Source: Solirubrobacteraceae bacterium (GTDB lineage: Bacteria; Actinomycetota; Thermoleophilia; Solirubrobacterales; Solirubrobacteraceae). From it: a stretch of DNA of 40,044 nt. The notes beneath the pieces were generated by a model. The model saw only the letters and a list, made by a program, of their open reading frames with translations. It had not been told where the DNA came from and did not search any database. This document shows, in pieces, positions 1 through 7,327 of the stretch. The DNA lies in the NCBI GenBank assembly GCA_030681525.1, contig JAUXSD010000016.1:1-40044 (forward strand). Reading direction: 5' to 3'. Numbering within the stretch: position 1 is the first letter of the stretch; each line of letters opens with the position of its first letter. A program made the position numbers and the translations under genes.

Positions 1-173
1 TACGTGCAGGTCCGCGTCAGCGGCGGCGAGAACGACGGTGACGACGAGCTCTGGCTGCCGGCGGGCAGGCGGCCGACGTCGGGGCAGGCGTCCCCGATCG
101 GCTTGACGAGCCAGACGCCCAGCACGCCGATGGCGAAGACGGCGAGCGCCGCCCGCGTCGCGCCGCGGTTCAT
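1..173 (-). CDS. Partial small membrane-anchored or secreted protein (3' end off the window)
   Basis: The reading frame on the minus strand begins at the ATG at 173 and runs off the left edge, leaving 57 residues. It opens with MNRGATRAALAVFAIGVLGVW, a short basic start followed by about 15 hydrophobic residues, so a signal peptide or membrane anchor. A Ser/Pro-rich stretch follows (SQSSSSPSFSPP). The ATG overlaps the TGA of the upstream SDR-like gene in an ATGA junction, so the two are probably translationally coupled. I do not recognise the family. The real C-terminal domain lies outside the window. Confidence 0.55.
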   Translation of the reverse strand, partial: MNRGATRAALAVFAIGVLGVWLVKPIGDACPDVGRLPAGSQSSSSPSFSPPLTRTCT

Positions 174-679
174 CGCAGGTCGAAGCGACAGCCGCTGAAG
201 TACTCGCCGCCGGCGGAGGCGAGGAAGGCCACGAGCGCGGTGAGCTCGTCGTCGGTCGAGCGCGGCCCGGGCGCGACCACCACCGCGCGCACGCCGAAGC
301 GCGCCCACTCGACGGCCAGCGTGCGGGCCAGGTTCTCCAGCGCCGCAGCCGCCGCGACGGCATGCTCGCCGGCGTCCGCGCGCGGCGCCACGAGCACGAG
401 CTTGCCGCCCGCGCCGGCGCCACCGCCGTCGATCAGCCAGTGGCGCTCGGCCACCGCCAGCACCTCGCCCCACGCGCCGTCGAGCGCGGCGCGCAGCCCC
501 TCGAACCCACCGGACCCGAAAGCCACCGCGCCATCCACGACGAGCATGTCGACCGGCCCCGCATCGGCAGGGGACACGATCGCCGCGCCCGCCTCCGCAC
601 ACGCCACCGCGTACGCGCCGCCCGCCACGACGGCGCACCCGTCGAGCGCGCCGGGCCGAAGCAGCGACGGGGCGGTCAT
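170..679 (-). CDS. Short, degenerate SDR-like protein
   Basis: 169 residues, about two thirds of a normal short-chain dehydrogenase (about 250). The C-terminal half is typical of SDRs: an NLARTLAVEWARFGVRAVVVAPGP stretch matches the helix and strand after the active site, and the end resembles the usual closing strand. The N-terminal part lacks the TGxxxGxG nucleotide motif, and no YxxxK catalytic pair is visible, so normal NAD(P)-dependent redox activity is doubtful. It may be a non-catalytic SDR fold. The start ATG at 679 overlaps the TGA of a frame coming from upstream (ATGA), and the stop overlaps the next ATG, so it sits inside a coupled minus-strand gene string. No other start is better supported. 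Confidence 0.6.
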   Translation of the reverse strand: MTAPSLLRPGALDGCAVVAGGAYAVACAEAGAAIVSPADAGPVDMLVVDGAVAFGSGGFEGLRAALDGAWGEVLAVAERHWLIDGGGAGAGGKLVLVAPRADAGEHAVAAAAALENLARTLAVEWARFGVRAVVVAPGPRSTDDELTALVAFLASAGGEYFSGCRFDLR

Positions 680-872
680 CGCGATGAGGCTAACGCGCGG
701 GTCAGAACTGGTCGTAGAAATAGCGCGAGCGCGCGCGCCTCGGCCGCGGCGAAGCGCTCCTCGCCGTCGGCGCCGTCGAGCTGGCGCACAAACGAGGCGG
801 CCGATCACCGAATCCCTGGCCGTGCACCTCGATCTGCACGAAGCTGACGGCGCGCTGCCCGTGCAGGAACAC
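676..872 (-). pseudogene. Possible frameshifted small gene between the TDO-like and SDR-like genes
   Basis: About 270 bases separate the TDO-like stop (951) and the SDR-like start (679). Two adjacent minus-strand frames here look coding. The first, from GTG 872, reads VFLHGQRAVSFVQIEVHG and then turns Arg/Pro-rich. The second, in another frame, reads FVRQLDGADGEERFAAAEAR and ends in a TGA that overlaps the SDR-like ATG as ATGA, the same junction type as its neighbours. One indel near 790-810 would join them. The minimal intact piece would be 37 residues from GTG 789. This is a frameshifted gene, an assembly error, or two tiny genes. I cannot assign a function. Confidence 0.3.
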
Positions 873-950
873 GCGGAGGTGTCGGTGTCGACCCGCAGGC
901 GCGACCGGGGCGCCGGCACAACGCCGGACGTGAGGGCCGCAGCGGCGCGC

Positions 951-2237
951 TCAGGCCGGGGTGAGCTGCAGCGCCCCGGCCGGGGCGGCGTCCGCGCTGC
1001 GCGCGCCGTGCGCGAACGGGCAGCCGCCGGAGAACAGCGGGATGCCGCGCGCCTGCTCGAGGTAGGCCACGCCCTCGGTATCGCCCGTGCCACGGCGCTC
1101 GCCGAGCATCCGCACCGCGATGCTGTGGTGCGTCTTTCGCCACTTCGCGATGGCGGCCTCGAAGCCGGCCATGGCCGCCGAGAGCGCGGTGTGCTCGTCC
1201 GGGCTCAGCCGCCCCGCGGCGATCGCGCCGCGGAGGGCCTCGTCGATGGTCGGCCGGCCGGCAATCACCCGCTCGCGGATCTCGGGGACGGAGCGGTAGG
1301 CCGGCGAGTCGAGGCGCTCGGCGTCCGGGCGCCGGCACAGGCTCTCGAGGCGCTTGTAGCTGCGCGACTGGATGGCGCTGGCGCCGTCGGTGTACTCGCG
1401 GAAGCGCAGAAACGCGTCGGGCTGCATGGTCGCCACGAGCGACCACAGCGGCGAGGCCTCGCGCAGCGCCGCCTCGGCCGCGCCGAGAGCCGCGGTCGCC
1501 GGCGCCGCCTGCCCGCGGGTCAGCGCGGCGATCGCCGCCGTGAGCTGGACGCCGATCTGCGCGAAGACCGTCTCGTAGGACTGCAGGGCGCGGATGAACA
1601 TGTACTCGTCGTGGACGAGCGACACGGGGAGCGCGGTCAGCTGCAGCGTGCGCCGCTCGTCCGGCGTGGCGCCGGCCAGCACCGCGCGGTACACCCGGTG
1701 CGCCGTGCCCATCGGGTCGTCCGGATCGGCGTCGACGTCGATCCCCAGGCACTCGAGCGCGGGCAGGATCGCGCGCAGCGCGTGCCGGCAGCGCTTGCCG
1801 GTCAGGCGCGCGTCGGGCCGCAGCTCGGGCATGAGGTCCAGCCCGCCGTCCGCGGTCTCGAGCTCGAAGCGCAGCACGTCCGCCATCAGCAGGGCGATCA
1901 GCCGGTCGCGCCGGTGCGCGGCGTGACCGGGGGCCGGGCAGCCGTCGGCGCCCGGCAGGCCGAGCTGCTCCAGCGCGAGGTAGCTGGGGTTGTCGTAGCG
2001 CCCGTCGAACTTGTCGAGCGTCGTGTCGAGGAAGCCCGCGAGCCGGCGGTGGGCGGGGCACCCGCGGGGCACGTCGCGGCGGACGGCGTCGAGGTCGGCG
2101 AGCAGCTCGGCCGCGACGAAGTGCTTGCCGACCGCGCGAAACGCCGCGACGACGGCGTCGTAGGGGAAGGCGTCCGGGTGGCGGTCCGCGCGCCAGGCGG
2201 CGAGTTCGAAGCGGGCGATGTCGAGGAGTGAGTTCAC
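951..2237 (-). CDS. Divergent tryptophan 2,3-dioxygenase-like haem protein
   Basis: 428 residues from the GTG at 2237. A GTG at 2324 is also in frame, but the extra 29 residues look non-coding. The C-terminal half follows tryptophan 2,3-dioxygenase (TDO): HDEYMFI at 209-215, LWSLVATMQP near 264-273, a REYTDG...IQSxSYKRLE block at about 280-297, and WRKTHH...RRGTGDTEGV near 366-390. His370 aligns with the proximal haem ligand, and the RGTG loop is kept. Two TDO active-site residues differ: the distal His (Xanthomonas TDO H55) is Leu218, and the Arg that holds the substrate carboxylate (R117) is Lys295. About 200 N-terminal residues are extra compared with a 280-residue TDO. It probably binds haem but acts on something other than tryptophan. 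No kynurenine-pathway genes lie nearby. Confidence 0.75.
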   Translation of the reverse strand: MNSLLDIARFELAAWRADRHPDAFPYDAVVAAFRAVGKHFVAAELLADLDAVRRDVPRGCPAHRRLAGFLDTTLDKFDGRYDNPSYLALEQLGLPGADGCPAPGHAAHRRDRLIALLMADVLRFELETADGGLDLMPELRPDARLTGKRCRHALRAILPALECLGIDVDADPDDPMGTAHRVYRAVLAGATPDERRTLQLTALPVSLVHDEYMFIRALQSYETVFAQIGVQLTAAIAALTRGQAAPATAALGAAEAALREASPLWSLVATMQPDAFLRFREYTDGASAIQSRSYKRLESLCRRPDAERLDSPAYRSVPEIRERVIAGRPTIDEALRGAIAAGRLSPDEHTALSAAMAGFEAAIAKWRKTHHSIAVRMLGERRGTGDTEGVAYLEQARGIPLFSGGCPFAHGARSADAAPAGALQLTPA

Positions 2238-2463
2238 GTGCGGTACCGGGGTCGTCGGGGTGTGCGACAAGGCTCGCCGCGCGCGCCCCGCGCGAGTAGC
2301 CACCCAAGGTCTGGTCCTGGTCACCCCTCGCGCGCCCGTCTCGCGACCACCTTCGTCACGGCGCGGCGCGGCGGCGATCCCCCAGCGCGGGGAGCGAGCT
2401 CACCATCGTGCGGCGAGCGGGACCGCGTTCGCTCGGCCGTTGGCTAGGCTCGAGGACGCAGCA

Positions 2464-2508
2464 CCGGACGAGACGCGCGCCGTACCCGGCCAAGCAAAGA
2501 CGACGCGC
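2464..2508 (+). ncRNA. Guanidine-III (ykkC-III) riboswitch aptamer
   Basis: The segment matches the guanidine-III consensus as I recall it from the Thermobifida fusca aptamer: a CCGGACGAG 5' block, GCGCCGTACCCGG, then an AAGACG element followed by the CGC 3' strand. The P1 arms CCGG (2464-2467) and CCGG (2486-2489) pair. The GCGC-rich loop can form the class's pseudoknot with GCGC at 2505-2508. It lies 36 bases before the ATG of a SugE/Gdx guanidinium exporter, the standard target of this class. Binding of guanidinium should raise expression. Confidence 0.85.
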
Positions 2509-2544
2509 ACCTGGCAACTGACGAAAGCTCGTCCGGAGGTGCGC
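2505..2544 (+). promoter_or_regulatory. Expression platform: anti-Shine-Dalgarno stem of the guanidine riboswitch
   Basis: GCGCACCT at 2505-2512 is perfectly complementary to AGGTGCGC at 2537-2544, which contains most of the GGAGG Shine-Dalgarno (2535-2539) and abuts the ATG at 2545. The 24-base loop itself holds a small GACGA/TCGTC hairpin. The 5' arm (2505-2508) is also the 3' strand of the aptamer pseudoknot, so the two structures exclude each other. With guanidinium bound, the ribosome site is free; without it, the site is closed. This is inferred from complementarity alone. Confidence 0.7.
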
Positions 2545-2859
2545 ATGACCTGGGTAGTGCTGTTTCTCGCGGGGCTGTTCGAGACGGTCTGGGCGCTGGC
2601 GCTCAAGGAGTCACACGGGTTCTCGAAGCTCGGGCCCACGATCGTGTTCCTCGTCGGCCTGATCGTCAGCATGGTGCTGCTGGCGTGGGCGCTGCGCGAT
2701 CTGCCGGTCGGCACCGGCTACGCGGTCTGGACCGGTACCGGCGCGGTGGGCGCGGCCGTCGGCGGCATGATCGCGTTCGGCGAGCCGGCCGCGCTGGCCC
2801 GCATCCTCCCGATCGGCCTGATCGCCGTCGGCATCGTGTGGCTGGCGCTCGCGGAGTAG
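2545..2859 (+). CDS. sugE: Guanidinium exporter, SMR family (SugE/Gdx)
   Basis: 104 residues, the usual small multidrug resistance length, with four hydrophobic helices. The protein follows E. coli SugE closely along its length: MTWVVLFLAGLFETVWA with the essential membrane Glu at position 13, KESHGFSKL after helix 1, VSMVLLAWALRDLPVGTGYAVWTG in helices 2-3, and GAVGAA in helix 3. These are Gdx (guanidinium/proton antiporter) features rather than EmrE ones. It acts as a dual-topology dimer in the inner membrane. The start is fixed by GGAGG five bases upstream. The guanidine-III riboswitch in its leader independently supports guanidinium as the substrate. Confidence 0.92.
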   Translation: MTWVVLFLAGLFETVWALALKESHGFSKLGPTIVFLVGLIVSMVLLAWALRDLPVGTGYAVWTGTGAVGAAVGGMIAFGEPAALARILPIGLIAVGIVWLALAE

Positions 2860-2869
2860 GTGTCCGTCC

Positions 2870-4042
2870 TCAGCCCGATCCCGAACGAACCGGGCGCGGG
2901 TCGCCAAGCCTGTCGACGGTGTCCGCGATGGCGACGGCGACGAGCACGGCGGCCGAAGCGGCGATCCCGACGATCAGCGTGAGCGGTGCGGTCGCGGCGG
3001 CGAGGATCGCCAGCGCCCCCAGACCTACCGGCCGCGATCGTGGGACGTGCCCGAGCGTCTTGCGCAGGAAGAAGACCTGGGCGAGCAGGAACAGCGCGGG
3101 CCCGCCGAACGTCAGGAGCGTGAAGCCGAGCGTCGCGTCGTCGCCGGGGTGGGCGATCGCCAGCTCGTCGCCGACCGCAATGCCGACGAGCGCGAGCACC
3201 ATCAGCGTCAACGTCCACGTGCCCAGCCAGCCGATGGCGCCCGCATCGTCGGCACGCTCGGCCAACTCGACGCCGACGCGCTCGGCACGGTGGAAGTAAC
3301 ACCACCACAGCGCGACGGTCCCGGTGAACCCGATCGCCAGAGCCAGCAGACGCTCGACCTCGAACGCCTCGTCGCTGAACGCGGCGCCCATCGTCAGCAC
3401 CGTTTCGCCGAGCGCGATGATGAAGAACAGCCGGAAGCGCTCGACGAGATGCCCGCCGGCGATCTCGGTGTGGGAGAGGTCGATCGCGCGGCCGCGACCA
3501 GGCAGCCAGTGCAGGGCCCAGGTGCCGGCATGGGTCGCCACGACGGCGGCGCCCCAGAGCGCGAGCCGGGCGTCGCCGTCGCTGATCGCGCCGGCGATCC
3601 AGAGCCCGCCGACGAGCACCTCCCAGACGAGATCGTTGACGAAGTGCTCGCCAAGCGCCCGCCCCCGCAGGGCGATGATGAGAAACAGCGAGCGGCCGAT
3701 CTGGATGAGCAGGTAGCCCGTCACGAACAGCCACGCGCGCCCGTCGAAGGCTTCGGGGATCGCGGCCGACATGAGCAGGCTGGCGAACATCAGCCCGACC
3801 AGCACCAGCCGCACCGCCATGCGGTCCGGGTCAAGCCAGTTCGCCCCCCAGGCGACCATGTACCACGCGTAGACGACGGCGAGCGTCATGATTGCCGTCT
3901 CGGCGGCGGTCCGCAGGTCGACGTGCGCGAGCAGGTGATGCGAGAGCTGTCCGATCGCGAAGACGTAGACGAGGTCGAAGAACAGCTCGAGCGGGGTGAC
4001 GACGCGCTCCGTGCCGGGCGCCCGCGAGGCAGCGATCCTCAT
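2870..4042 (-). CDS. ltrA: Low temperature requirement protein A (LtrA) family membrane protein
   Basis: 390 residues with about ten to twelve hydrophobic helices. Family signatures are TPLELFFDLVYVFAIGQLSHHL near the N-terminus, YAWYMVAWGANWLDP, and ERFRLFFIIALGETVL in the middle, all typical of LtrA. LtrA was named from cold growth of Listeria, but its biochemical role is not known. The start is the ATG at 4042. A longer in-frame reading to 4252 is possible, but its Arg/Pro-rich extension is unconvincing. It converges with sugE (10 bases apart) and is divergent from the cupin gene. Confidence 0.85.
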   Translation of the reverse strand: MRIAASRAPGTERVVTPLELFFDLVYVFAIGQLSHHLLAHVDLRTAAETAIMTLAVVYAWYMVAWGANWLDPDRMAVRLVLVGLMFASLLMSAAIPEAFDGRAWLFVTGYLLIQIGRSLFLIIALRGRALGEHFVNDLVWEVLVGGLWIAGAISDGDARLALWGAAVVATHAGTWALHWLPGRGRAIDLSHTEIAGGHLVERFRLFFIIALGETVLTMGAAFSDEAFEVERLLALAIGFTGTVALWWCYFHRAERVGVELAERADDAGAIGWLGTWTLTLMVLALVGIAVGDELAIAHPGDDATLGFTLLTFGGPALFLLAQVFFLRKTLGHVPRSRPVGLGALAILAAATAPLTLIVGIAASAAVLVAVAIADTVDRLGDPRPVRSGSG

Positions 4043-4163
4043 CGCCGCGATCCTACGCGCGCTGCGCGCGCCTGTCGTCGTGCATCCCGGGGAGCGGTCC
4101 ACCGCCCAAGGCGGTGCCGGCGCGGCCGGCGCAACGCCGCAGGCGCCTGCTAGACAGCGCCCC

Positions 4164-4631
4164 ATGCAACGCATCAGCCTCACGAACCCGGCGTTCGAGT
4201 ACGACGACGACGATCCGCCCGGCATGCGCTCGGGCCTGCACCGCTTCGGCACGCAGGTCGGCGCCGAGCAGACCGGAACGAGCTTCTACGAGCTGCCGCC
4301 CGGTCAGGCGCTGTGCCCGTACCACTACGAGTACGGCGAGGAGGAGTGGGTTCTCGTCGTCGCGGGCCGCCCGACGCTGCGCGACCCCGACGGCTCCCAC
4401 GAGCTTACGGAGAACGACGTCGTGTTCTTCCCGCGCGGTCCGGCCGGCGCGCACCAGATCCGCAACGACACCGGCGAGGCCGTCCGCGTGCTCATGTGGT
4501 CGGCGGTGATCCACCCGGCCGCGACCGTCTATCCCGACAGCGACAAGATCGCGGTCTGGACCGGCAACCCCGACGACAACCTCATCGCCCCGCGCTCGGC
4601 CGGCGTGGACTACTTCCACGGCGAGACCTGA
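4164..4631 (+). CDS. Cupin-domain protein
   Basis: 155 residues forming one cupin barrel. PGQALCPYHYEYGEEEWVLVVAGRPTLRDPDG covers cupin motif 1 (normally G-x5-HxH-x3,4-E-x6-G). Motif 2 is ENDVVFFPRGPAGAHQIRNDTGE. The metal ligands His, Glu and the second-motif His are present, although the usual first HxH is reduced to YHYEY. It is probably a small cytoplasmic metal-binding enzyme or sugar/ligand-binding cupin. The substrate cannot be told from sequence. It is transcribed divergently from ltrA across about 120 bases. Confidence 0.8.
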   Translation: MQRISLTNPAFEYDDDDPPGMRSGLHRFGTQVGAEQTGTSFYELPPGQALCPYHYEYGEEEWVLVVAGRPTLRDPDGSHELTENDVVFFPRGPAGAHQIRNDTGEAVRVLMWSAVIHPAATVYPDSDKIAVWTGNPDDNLIAPRSAGVDYFHGET

Positions 4632-4724
4632 CCGCCCGGCCGCCGGCTCAGGACGACCGGCGCCGGCGCCGGCGAGCGATCGGCGCCTGTGCGCTTCTTG
4701 CTCACGCTCGAAGCTACCCCTGCG

Positions 4725-4742
4725 CGCCCGCGTACGCGGGCG
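4725..4742. repeat. Perfect 18-base palindrome after the cupin gene
   Basis: CGCCCGCG-TA-CGCGGGCG lies between the convergent cupin and TSP3 genes, 27 bases before the stronger terminator palindrome. It could be part of a bidirectional termination region. There is no T tract. Confidence 0.35.
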
Positions 4743-4768
4743 GCCGTCGAGCCGGGCCGGGCGCGGCG

Positions 4769-4796
4769 CGAGGGCCCCGCCGCGGCGGGGCCCTCG
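4769..4796. terminator. Bidirectional hairpin terminator
   Basis: A perfect 28-base palindrome, CGAGGGCCCCGCCG followed by its exact reverse complement, lies five bases beyond the stop of the minus-strand TSP3 gene and 138 bases beyond the cupin stop. It is a very stable GC stem without a T run, as often seen in high-GC Actinobacteria. Its position between two convergent genes supports a terminator for both strands. Confidence 0.65.
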
Positions 4797-4801
4797 TAGC
4801 C

Positions 4802-5761
4802 TCAGCCGGCGGGCGGGTTCCTGGCGCCCGTCGCGACGAAGCTCACGCAGTCGCCCTGATTCTTGAAGGTGGCCGTGCCGTCGAAGCGCTCCCACCCGTC
4901 CTGCTTGCAGTCGTCCTTGGTCAGCGGCAGCTCCTGCGCGTCGCACGCCGCCCCGATGCCGTCGCCGTCGGCGTCGAGTTGATCGGGGTTGGGCACGGTG
5001 ACGCAGTTGTCGTCGTCGTTGAGCACGTCGTCGTTGTCGAGGTCCGGATCGCACGCATCGCCGATGCCGTCGCCGTCGCCGTCGGCCTGACCCGAGTTCG
5101 GCGTGTCGGGGCAGTTGTCGTCGTCGTCCGCGACGCCGTCGAGATCGCGGTCGGTGACCTCGTCGAAGGTGACCGTGGCGACGAAGTCCAGGCCGCTGGG
5201 CCCGGCGCCGCAGTTCGCCGGGTTGGCAACGTCGAAGGACAGCGTGTTGACCCCGGGCACGAAGCCGCTCGTCGTGGTGAAGGTGCTCGCCGGCTCGGAG
5301 AAGCCGTAGCAACCGGATTGGGCACCGAACGCGATGCCGTTGAGCGACACCTCCGCCCGGTTGTCGGCCAGGACGGACACCGACAGGGCCACGTTGGTCG
5401 CGCCCGCGGGAAGCGTGAACGAGGTTTCGTACGTCGTCGCGAGCGTGGACGGCGACCCGCTTGCGCCGCCCGGCGCGTAGCTCACCCACTGGCTCTCCGT
5501 GCTCGGGGTGCTCGCGTCGATCGCCGGCGCCCAGTTGGGGTGCTTCGCCACGATGTTCGCCGGCCGCGGCTCCGCCGTGCCGGCGTTCGTGTCCGCCACG
5601 ACCTGCACAGCGGCGTCGGCGCCGCCGATCACCCCGTTTCCGCTCTGCAACGTGATGGTCGCGGCCGAGGCCGCCGAAACACTCGCCGCGATGGCGATGG
5701 TCGTCAGCAGCGAGACGCGCAGGATCCGCCCGCGCAGCGCGCCCGTCGTCGAGATGGTCAT
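4802..5761 (-). CDS. Secreted calcium-binding protein with thrombospondin type 3 repeats
   Basis: 319 residues from the ATG at 5761, which has a good purine-rich site (AGGGGTGAGG) just upstream. Residues 1-33 form a Sec signal peptide, with cleavage likely after SAASA. Residues about 35-205 look like a beta-sandwich domain (NVALSVSVLADNRAEVSLNG resembles PEP-CTERM/galactose-binding-like adhesion modules). Residues about 210-283 hold two Asp-rich TSP3 units (DRDLDGVADDDDNCPDTPN, DGDGDGIGDACDPDLDNDD, DADGDGIGAACD) that should bind Ca2+. The last 35 residues form a Cys-containing tail, CKQDGWERF...FKNQGDCVSFV, a short motif I recall from many actinobacterial secreted proteins. It is probably extracellular. 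Its partner or ligand is unknown. Confidence 0.8.
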   Translation of the reverse strand: MTISTTGALRGRILRVSLLTTIAIAASVSAASAATITLQSGNGVIGGADAAVQVVADTNAGTAEPRPANIVAKHPNWAPAIDASTPSTESQWVSYAPGGASGSPSTLATTYETSFTLPAGATNVALSVSVLADNRAEVSLNGIAFGAQSGCYGFSEPASTFTTTSGFVPGVNTLSFDVANPANCGAGPSGLDFVATVTFDEVTDRDLDGVADDDDNCPDTPNSGQADGDGDGIGDACDPDLDNDDVLNDDDNCVTVPNPDQLDADGDGIGAACDAQELPLTKDDCKQDGWERFDGTATFKNQGDCVSFVATGARNPPAG

Positions 5762-5836
5762 CCTCACCCCTTTCGGCGCATGCCGCGCCGGATGCATGTC
5801 GAGGAGCCGATCATCTGCCCGGCCGGAGCGCCTGTC

Positions 5837-5855
5837 ACTGGGGCGATACCCCAGT
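5837..5855. promoter_or_regulatory. Inverted repeat ACTGGGG-N5-CCCCAGT, possible operator
   Basis: Perfect 7-base arms at 5837-5843 and 5849-5855, 76 bases upstream of the TSP3 gene start and 157 bases from the MFS start. The compact, symmetrical form with a GATA-like centre suits a dimeric LuxR-type regulator site. TTTT follows on the plus strand, so a weak terminator is the alternative. Confidence 0.35.
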
Positions 5856-5923
5856 TTTCTGCGTTGTGTGCCGATGCTCACACGACGAGACCTGAACGGC
5901 GCCGTGCGCCGATTGTGGCGACT

Positions 5924-5944
5924 TGACCCCCAAATCCGGGGTCA
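5924..5944. repeat. Hairpin TGACCCC-N7-GGGGTCA upstream of the MFS gene
   Basis: Seven-base perfect arms, 68 bases before the MFS start codon. The remaining 5762-6011 spacer holds this hairpin, the IR at 5837 and no gene I can support. It may be an operator or leader hairpin. Confidence 0.3.
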
Positions 5945-6011
5945 GCTCGACACACGGGGGTTCGAGTCCGCTTCGACGCGGCGCCCGGCCCCTGCCAGTC
6001 TCGCCGTCACG

Positions 6012-7316
6012 ATGCCCGGCCTGCGTGACCTCCTGCGCGTCCTGCGCCACCGCGACTTTCGCCTGCTGTGGCTCGCCAACTCGGCGAGCGTCGTCGGCGA
6101 TCGCATCGTCACGGTCGCGATCGCGCTGTTCGTCGTCGACCTGACGGGCAAGGCGACCGACCTCGGGATCGTCCTCGCGGCCTACAGCGTCCCGCTGATC
6201 GGCTTTCTGCTCGTCGGCGGCGTCTTCGCCGACCGCCTGCCGCGCCACCGCGTGGTCGTCGTCACCGACCTCGTGCGCTTCGTCCTGCACGCGCTGCTGG
6301 CGGTGCTCATCGTCACCGGCGAGGTGCGGATCTGGCACCTCGTCGTCATCGGCGTGCTGTTCGGCACCGCCGAGGCGTTCTACCGCCCGGCCGCCACCGG
6401 ACTGCTGCCCCAGACCGTGCCGGAGGAGGAGATCCAGGAGGCCAACGCGGTCACCGGGATGTTCCAGAACATCGCCGAGTTCGCCGGGCCGGCGCTCGCC
6501 ACGCTGCTCGTGCTCGGCTTCAGCCCCGCCGCGGCGTTCGCGATCGACGCGGCGACGTTTCTCGTCAGCGCCGCGCTGCTCGTGCGCGTGCGCCCGCGCG
6601 AGCGCGGCGTGGCGGCGGCGACGCCCGCGTCCCCGCCGTCGGTCTGGAGCGACCTGCGCGCGGGCTTCGACGAGGTGCGCTCGCGCTCGTGGGTCTGGGC
6701 GACGCTCGCGTCGTTCTGCGTCGCGCTGTTCGTCGCGCTCGCTCCGCTGCTCGTGCTCGGCCCGATCGTGGCCCGCGAGCAGTACGGCGACCTCGCGGTC
6801 TTCGGCTACGTCTTCGCCGCGTTCGGCGGCGGCACGGTCATCGGCTCGCTCGCCGGGATCCGCTGGCGGCCGCGCTATCCGATGCGCCAGGCGATGACGC
6901 TCGTGCTCGTCTGGCCCGTGGTGATCGCGCTCTACGCCGGCGGCGCGCCGCTGGCGCTCGTCGTGCCGGCGATGGTGCTCGCGGGCAGCTTCATCGCGCT
7001 GTTCGACGTGTGGTGGCTGACGGCGCTGGCCGAGCGCATCCCGCCCGACAAGCTCTCGCGCGTGACGGCCTACGACTGGACGGTCTCGCTCGGGCTCGTC
7101 CCGCTCGGCTACGTGCTGGCCGGGCCGGCGGCCGGCGCGTTCGGCGCGGCCGAGGTGCTGCTCGGCGGCTCGCTCATCGCCTTCGTGGCGTTCGCGCTCG
7201 GGCTGGCGCCGCGCGGCACGCGCATGCTCGAGCGCCTCGACGCGCCGCCGGGCCACGCGGCGGAGCCGGCGCCGCTCGGGCGACCCGCGACCGAACCGCG
7301 CGTGCCGGTCGCCTGA
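6012..7316 (+). CDS. MFS transporter, DHA3/enterobactin-exporter-like
   Basis: 434 residues with about twelve hydrophobic helices in two halves. FRLLWLANSASVVGDRIVTVAIALFV starts helix 1. GVFADRLPRHRVVVVTDLVR is the conserved loop 2-3 motif (G-x3-D-R-x-x-R/K). FYRPAATGLLPQTVPEEEIQEANA is the loop before helix 5 typical of the MFS_3/DHA3 family (EntS, macrolide efflux MefA). It probably acts as a proton-coupled efflux pump in the inner membrane. The substrate is unknown. The start at ATG 6012 gives the usual short cytoplasmic N-terminus. An upstream in-frame extension exists but is not credible as protein. It converges with plsC 11 bases away. Confidence 0.87.
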   Translation: MPGLRDLLRVLRHRDFRLLWLANSASVVGDRIVTVAIALFVVDLTGKATDLGIVLAAYSVPLIGFLLVGGVFADRLPRHRVVVVTDLVRFVLHALLAVLIVTGEVRIWHLVVIGVLFGTAEAFYRPAATGLLPQTVPEEEIQEANAVTGMFQNIAEFAGPALATLLVLGFSPAAAFAIDAATFLVSAALLVRVRPRERGVAAATPASPPSVWSDLRAGFDEVRSRSWVWATLASFCVALFVALAPLLVLGPIVAREQYGDLAVFGYVFAAFGGGTVIGSLAGIRWRPRYPMRQAMTLVLVWPVVIALYAGGAPLALVVPAMVLAGSFIALFDVWWLTALAERIPPDKLSRVTAYDWTVSLGLVPLGYVLAGPAAGAFGAAEVLLGGSLIAFVAFALGLAPRGTRMLERLDAPPGHAAEPAPLGRPATEPRVPVA

Positions 7317-7327
7317 GCGCCGGGCGG

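Noticed and set aside
2440-2510. Guanidine-I (ykkC) riboswitch, because of CTAGG and GGACGAG near sugE
   Set aside because: The conserved guanidine-I core is not present; the guanidine-III consensus fits far better.
5955-5976. tRNA T-arm-like GGTTCGAGTCC
   Set aside because: The T stem has a mismatch and no acceptor, D or anticodon arm can be folded around it.
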